From contig JASIBJ010000650.1 of assembly GCA_030045215.1 (NCBI GenBank), positions 1-7,347 of the forward strand: a stretch of 7,347 nt of DNA. The letters run 5' to 3'. The stretch's first letter is position 1; every line of letters begins with the position of its first letter. Positions 5,969 to 7,347 of this stretch are shown one piece after another. The position numbers and the translations under genes were made by a program. Origin of the DNA: Streptosporangiaceae bacterium (GTDB taxonomy: Bacteria > Actinomycetota > Actinomycetes > Streptosporangiales > Streptosporangiaceae). The notes under the pieces were generated by a model, which worked only from the letters and a program-made list of their open reading frames with translations, did no database searches and was not told where the DNA came from.

Positions 5969-6912
5969 GCCGCGCCTTTCCAGCCGTCCAGCCGGCCAAG
6001 CGCGCCGGCGATGAACACGCGGTGCGCGGCGCGCATCGACGCGAGCTTTTCTGCGGGCAGCCCCCAGGACGACATCGTGAACCCGCAGGCGCGCAGCGCA
6101 GCGCGCAGGTCCCACAGCGGCAGCGTCGCCGTGTCGACGTCGGGCCGCCGCGTCAGGTACTGCTCGGTGAGCGCGTCCATCGCGGCAGCGCCGAAGAACC
6201 AGCTGATCTCGAGCCGGGTAATCGCGAGGTCGGCCAGCGGGTCACCGAACAGGGCGTCTTCCCAGTCGACGATCCCGACGAGCCTGCCATCACGGAACAG
6301 CACGTTGCCAGGCCAGAAGTCACCATGCAGCACCACTTGCCGGTTGACCGGAGCCGGCGGCCAGCCTGCCCTGAGTGCCGCGCGGACCTCGGCTTCGCGG
6401 AGGTACTCGTCGGGAGGGGGAGAGTTCGTTCCCATCGCGGCAGCGAAGTGGTCGCGGACGTCAGCGAGAAAGGCAACCTCAGCCCGCGCGATGCCGCAGT
6501 CGTGCACGGCGGCAAGCGCGGCGGCCAGCTGACCGGTGAAATCGGTCAGGTCGGCCGGGTCATCGACGGGCTTGCCGTCGATGAGTTCCTGCAGCAGGAA
6601 GGGCCCGGGCAGGATGGCGCGGGACTCGTCGGCGAGGTAGGGGCGCGGCACCGGCTGGCCGGACGCGGCCAGCAGTTGCAGCAGCCGGTACTCGGTCACA
6701 GCCGCGTGCGGGTCAGACCGCAGGTTCGCCGGGCCGTACTGGCGCAGGACGAGGGAAGCTCGCCGCCCGTCCGGCATCTCGGCCTCGATGGCACTGACCC
6801 GCGCGGACGTGGCGCCGGGCAGCACCGAGGCCCGCACGAGCCGCCAGTCCGGCCTGGCCGCGCGCAGTAGCTCGCCGATCTGCTCCTGGGTGGGCGGGCG
6901 CGGCTGGGTCAC
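5965..6912 (-). CDS. APH-fold phosphotransferase (small-molecule kinase)
   Basis: A 315-residue protein of the aminoglycoside phosphotransferase fold. In order: an N-lobe with LVLRQYG (residues 54-60, Arg57 where many kinases have Lys) and Glu74 in TEYRLLQLL; a hinge with LLQELIDG (106-113); the catalytic loop HGDFWPGNVLF (196-206) with Asp198 and Asn203; and the metal-binding DWEDALFGDPLADL (216-229). The family phosphorylates hydroxyl groups of varied small molecules. Many chromosomal members are metabolic, so this is not evidence of antibiotic resistance. The start is GTG at 6912; no good ribosome site precedes it, and CATGAT six bases upstream could be a -10 box of a leaderless mRNA, but no -35 matches. 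Its ATGA overlap with the CoA transferase gene suggests a shared pathway, perhaps modification of a hydroxylated acid before or after CoA transfer (inference). Confidence 0.92.
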   Translation of the reverse strand: MTQPRPPTQEQIGELLRAARPDWRLVRASVLPGATSARVSAIEAEMPDGRRASLVLRQYGPANLRSDPHAAVTEYRLLQLLAASGQPVPRPYLADESRAILPGPFLLQELIDGKPVDDPADLTDFTGQLAAALAAVHDCGIARAEVAFLADVRDHFAAAMGTNSPPPDEYLREAEVRAALRAGWPPAPVNRQVVLHGDFWPGNVLFRDGRLVGIVDWEDALFGDPLADLAITRLEISWFFGAAAMDALTEQYLTRRPDVDTATLPLWDLRAALRACGFTMSSWGLPAEKLASMRAAHRVFIAGALGRLDGWKGAA

Positions 6913-6964
6913 GGCCCGATCATGCCAGAGTGAGCGATAGAGGCATGCAACCTACACTTCGTGT
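6913..6964. promoter_or_regulatory. Divergent promoter region with inverted repeat
   Basis: This 52-base gap separates the kinase gene (minus) from the stress protein gene (plus). On the plus strand TACACT (6953-6958) fits TANNNT and ends six bases before the GTG at 6965, the spacing expected if transcription starts at the start codon. CATGCC (6921-6926) and GGCATG (6942-6947) form an inverted repeat with centres 21 bases apart, about two helical turns, a plausible site for a dimeric regulator. Neither -35 box is convincing. Confidence 0.45.
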
Positions 6965-7347
6965 GTGGAATCCGGCGAGAGTGCTGGCTTCGAGCTGGGC
7001 ACCGACGGCCCGTCCGTGATCCTGGTCGGCGTCGACGACTCGACGACCTCGATCCGCGCCGGCTGGTATGCGATGGGGCTCGCACGCAGGCAGCGGGCAA
7101 AGCTCGTGGCGATCTTCGTGTCACCGATGGCGAACATCGGCACGGCGGGGCCAGGCGGCGCTTCCCTGGCCGTGGCCAAGGACCAGGCGTTCGCCGAACT
7201 GGTCAAGGACATGCGCCAGCGGGCCGCGGATGCCGCCGAGGAGTTCGGCGTCTCGCTAACCTTCCTGGCCAGGCGGGGCGAGCCGTTCGCCGAGATCTGC
7301 CGGGCCGCGGACGAGGTCAGGGCGGACGCCATCGTGGTGGGCGCGTC
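6965..7347 (+). CDS. Universal stress protein (UspA family), 3' end cut off by window edge
   Basis: The plus-strand frame is open to the right edge; 127 codons are seen. After a 16-residue Gly/Glu/Ser N-terminus comes SVILVGVDDSTTSIRAGWYA (17-36), the first strand and Asp-containing loop of the Usp fold. Next come LARRQRAKLVAIFVSP, a long helix around residues 68-95, a strand VSLTFLARRG (96-105), a helix PFAEICRAADEV, and ADAIVVGAS at the cut, which is the start of the G-x2-G-x9-G(S/T) nucleotide-binding signature. ATP-binding Usp proteins act in the cytoplasm under starvation, hypoxia or other stress; whether this one binds ATP depends on residues outside the window. The GTG at 6965 is the only reasonable start: a stop lies in frame at 6938, no ribosome site is seen, and a -10-like TACACT sits just upstream, suggesting a leaderless mRNA. 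Actinomycete Usp proteins often carry two Usp domains, so more may follow. Confidence 0.88.
   Translation, partial: MESGESAGFELGTDGPSVILVGVDDSTTSIRAGWYAMGLARRQRAKLVAIFVSPMANIGTAGPGGASLAVAKDQAFAELVKDMRQRAADAAEEFGVSLTFLARRGEPFAEICRAADEVRADAIVVGA

Noticed and set aside
5312..6532. A 406-residue plus-strand open frame spanning two genes
   Set aside because: It is antisense across the junction of the CoA transferase and the kinase, both of which show clear family motifs on the minus strand.
5965..6912. Antibiotic resistance gene (aminoglycoside phosphotransferase)
   Set aside because: Only the general APH fold motifs are present, and the gene is coupled to a CoA transferase, which points to metabolism. 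Nothing identifies a drug substrate.

Overview
The window is very GC-rich, and its reading frames nearly always have G or C in the third codon position. Start codons include GTG, and two gene pairs are joined by ATGA overlaps. The protein families (CaiB-type CoA transferase, APH-fold kinase, UspA, MoxR ATPase, a zinc-finger/HTH protein with a DUF3887 tail) also fit a soil-type actinomycete (Actinomycetota). I cannot name a genus from the sequence. I see no rRNA, tRNA, CRISPR array, insertion sequence or phage gene.

Left half (1-3508, all minus strand): a compact three-gene operon running off the left edge. It starts with a 553-residue protein I do not recognise (1770-3431). Its first part is extremely arginine-rich, and it carries two copies of a predicted beta-rich domain. 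An ATGA overlap leads into a 329-residue unrecognised protein (784-1773). After 31 bases comes a MoxR-type AAA+ ATPase (752 to beyond base 1), with Walker A, Walker B, sensor 1, arginine-finger and sensor 2 motifs. MoxR ATPases usually work with a von Willebrand A (vWA) protein, which would be expected just outside the window. This operon is the best candidate here for a poorly described multi-component system. The ATPase gene contains a perfect 32-bp palindrome.

Middle (3509-4810, minus strand): a two-helix membrane protein of 80 residues, preceded (upstream on the minus strand) by a 267-residue protein with a four-cysteine zinc-finger-like N-terminus, a helix-turn-helix and a C-terminal DUF3887 domain. 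Directly upstream of the latter lies an AT-rich island with three copies of the half-site TTACGTG, two of them forming a palindrome. This looks like an operator, perhaps autoregulatory.

Right part (4811-7347): a minus-strand pair, an APH-fold small-molecule kinase (5965-6912) overlapping by ATGA with a family III CoA transferase (4811-5968), which suggests coupled translation and a shared pathway. Divergent from them across 52 bases is the start of a universal stress protein gene (6965 to the right edge, plus strand), with a -10-like element placed so that its mRNA could be leaderless. No gene-free stretch exceeds about 180 bases.
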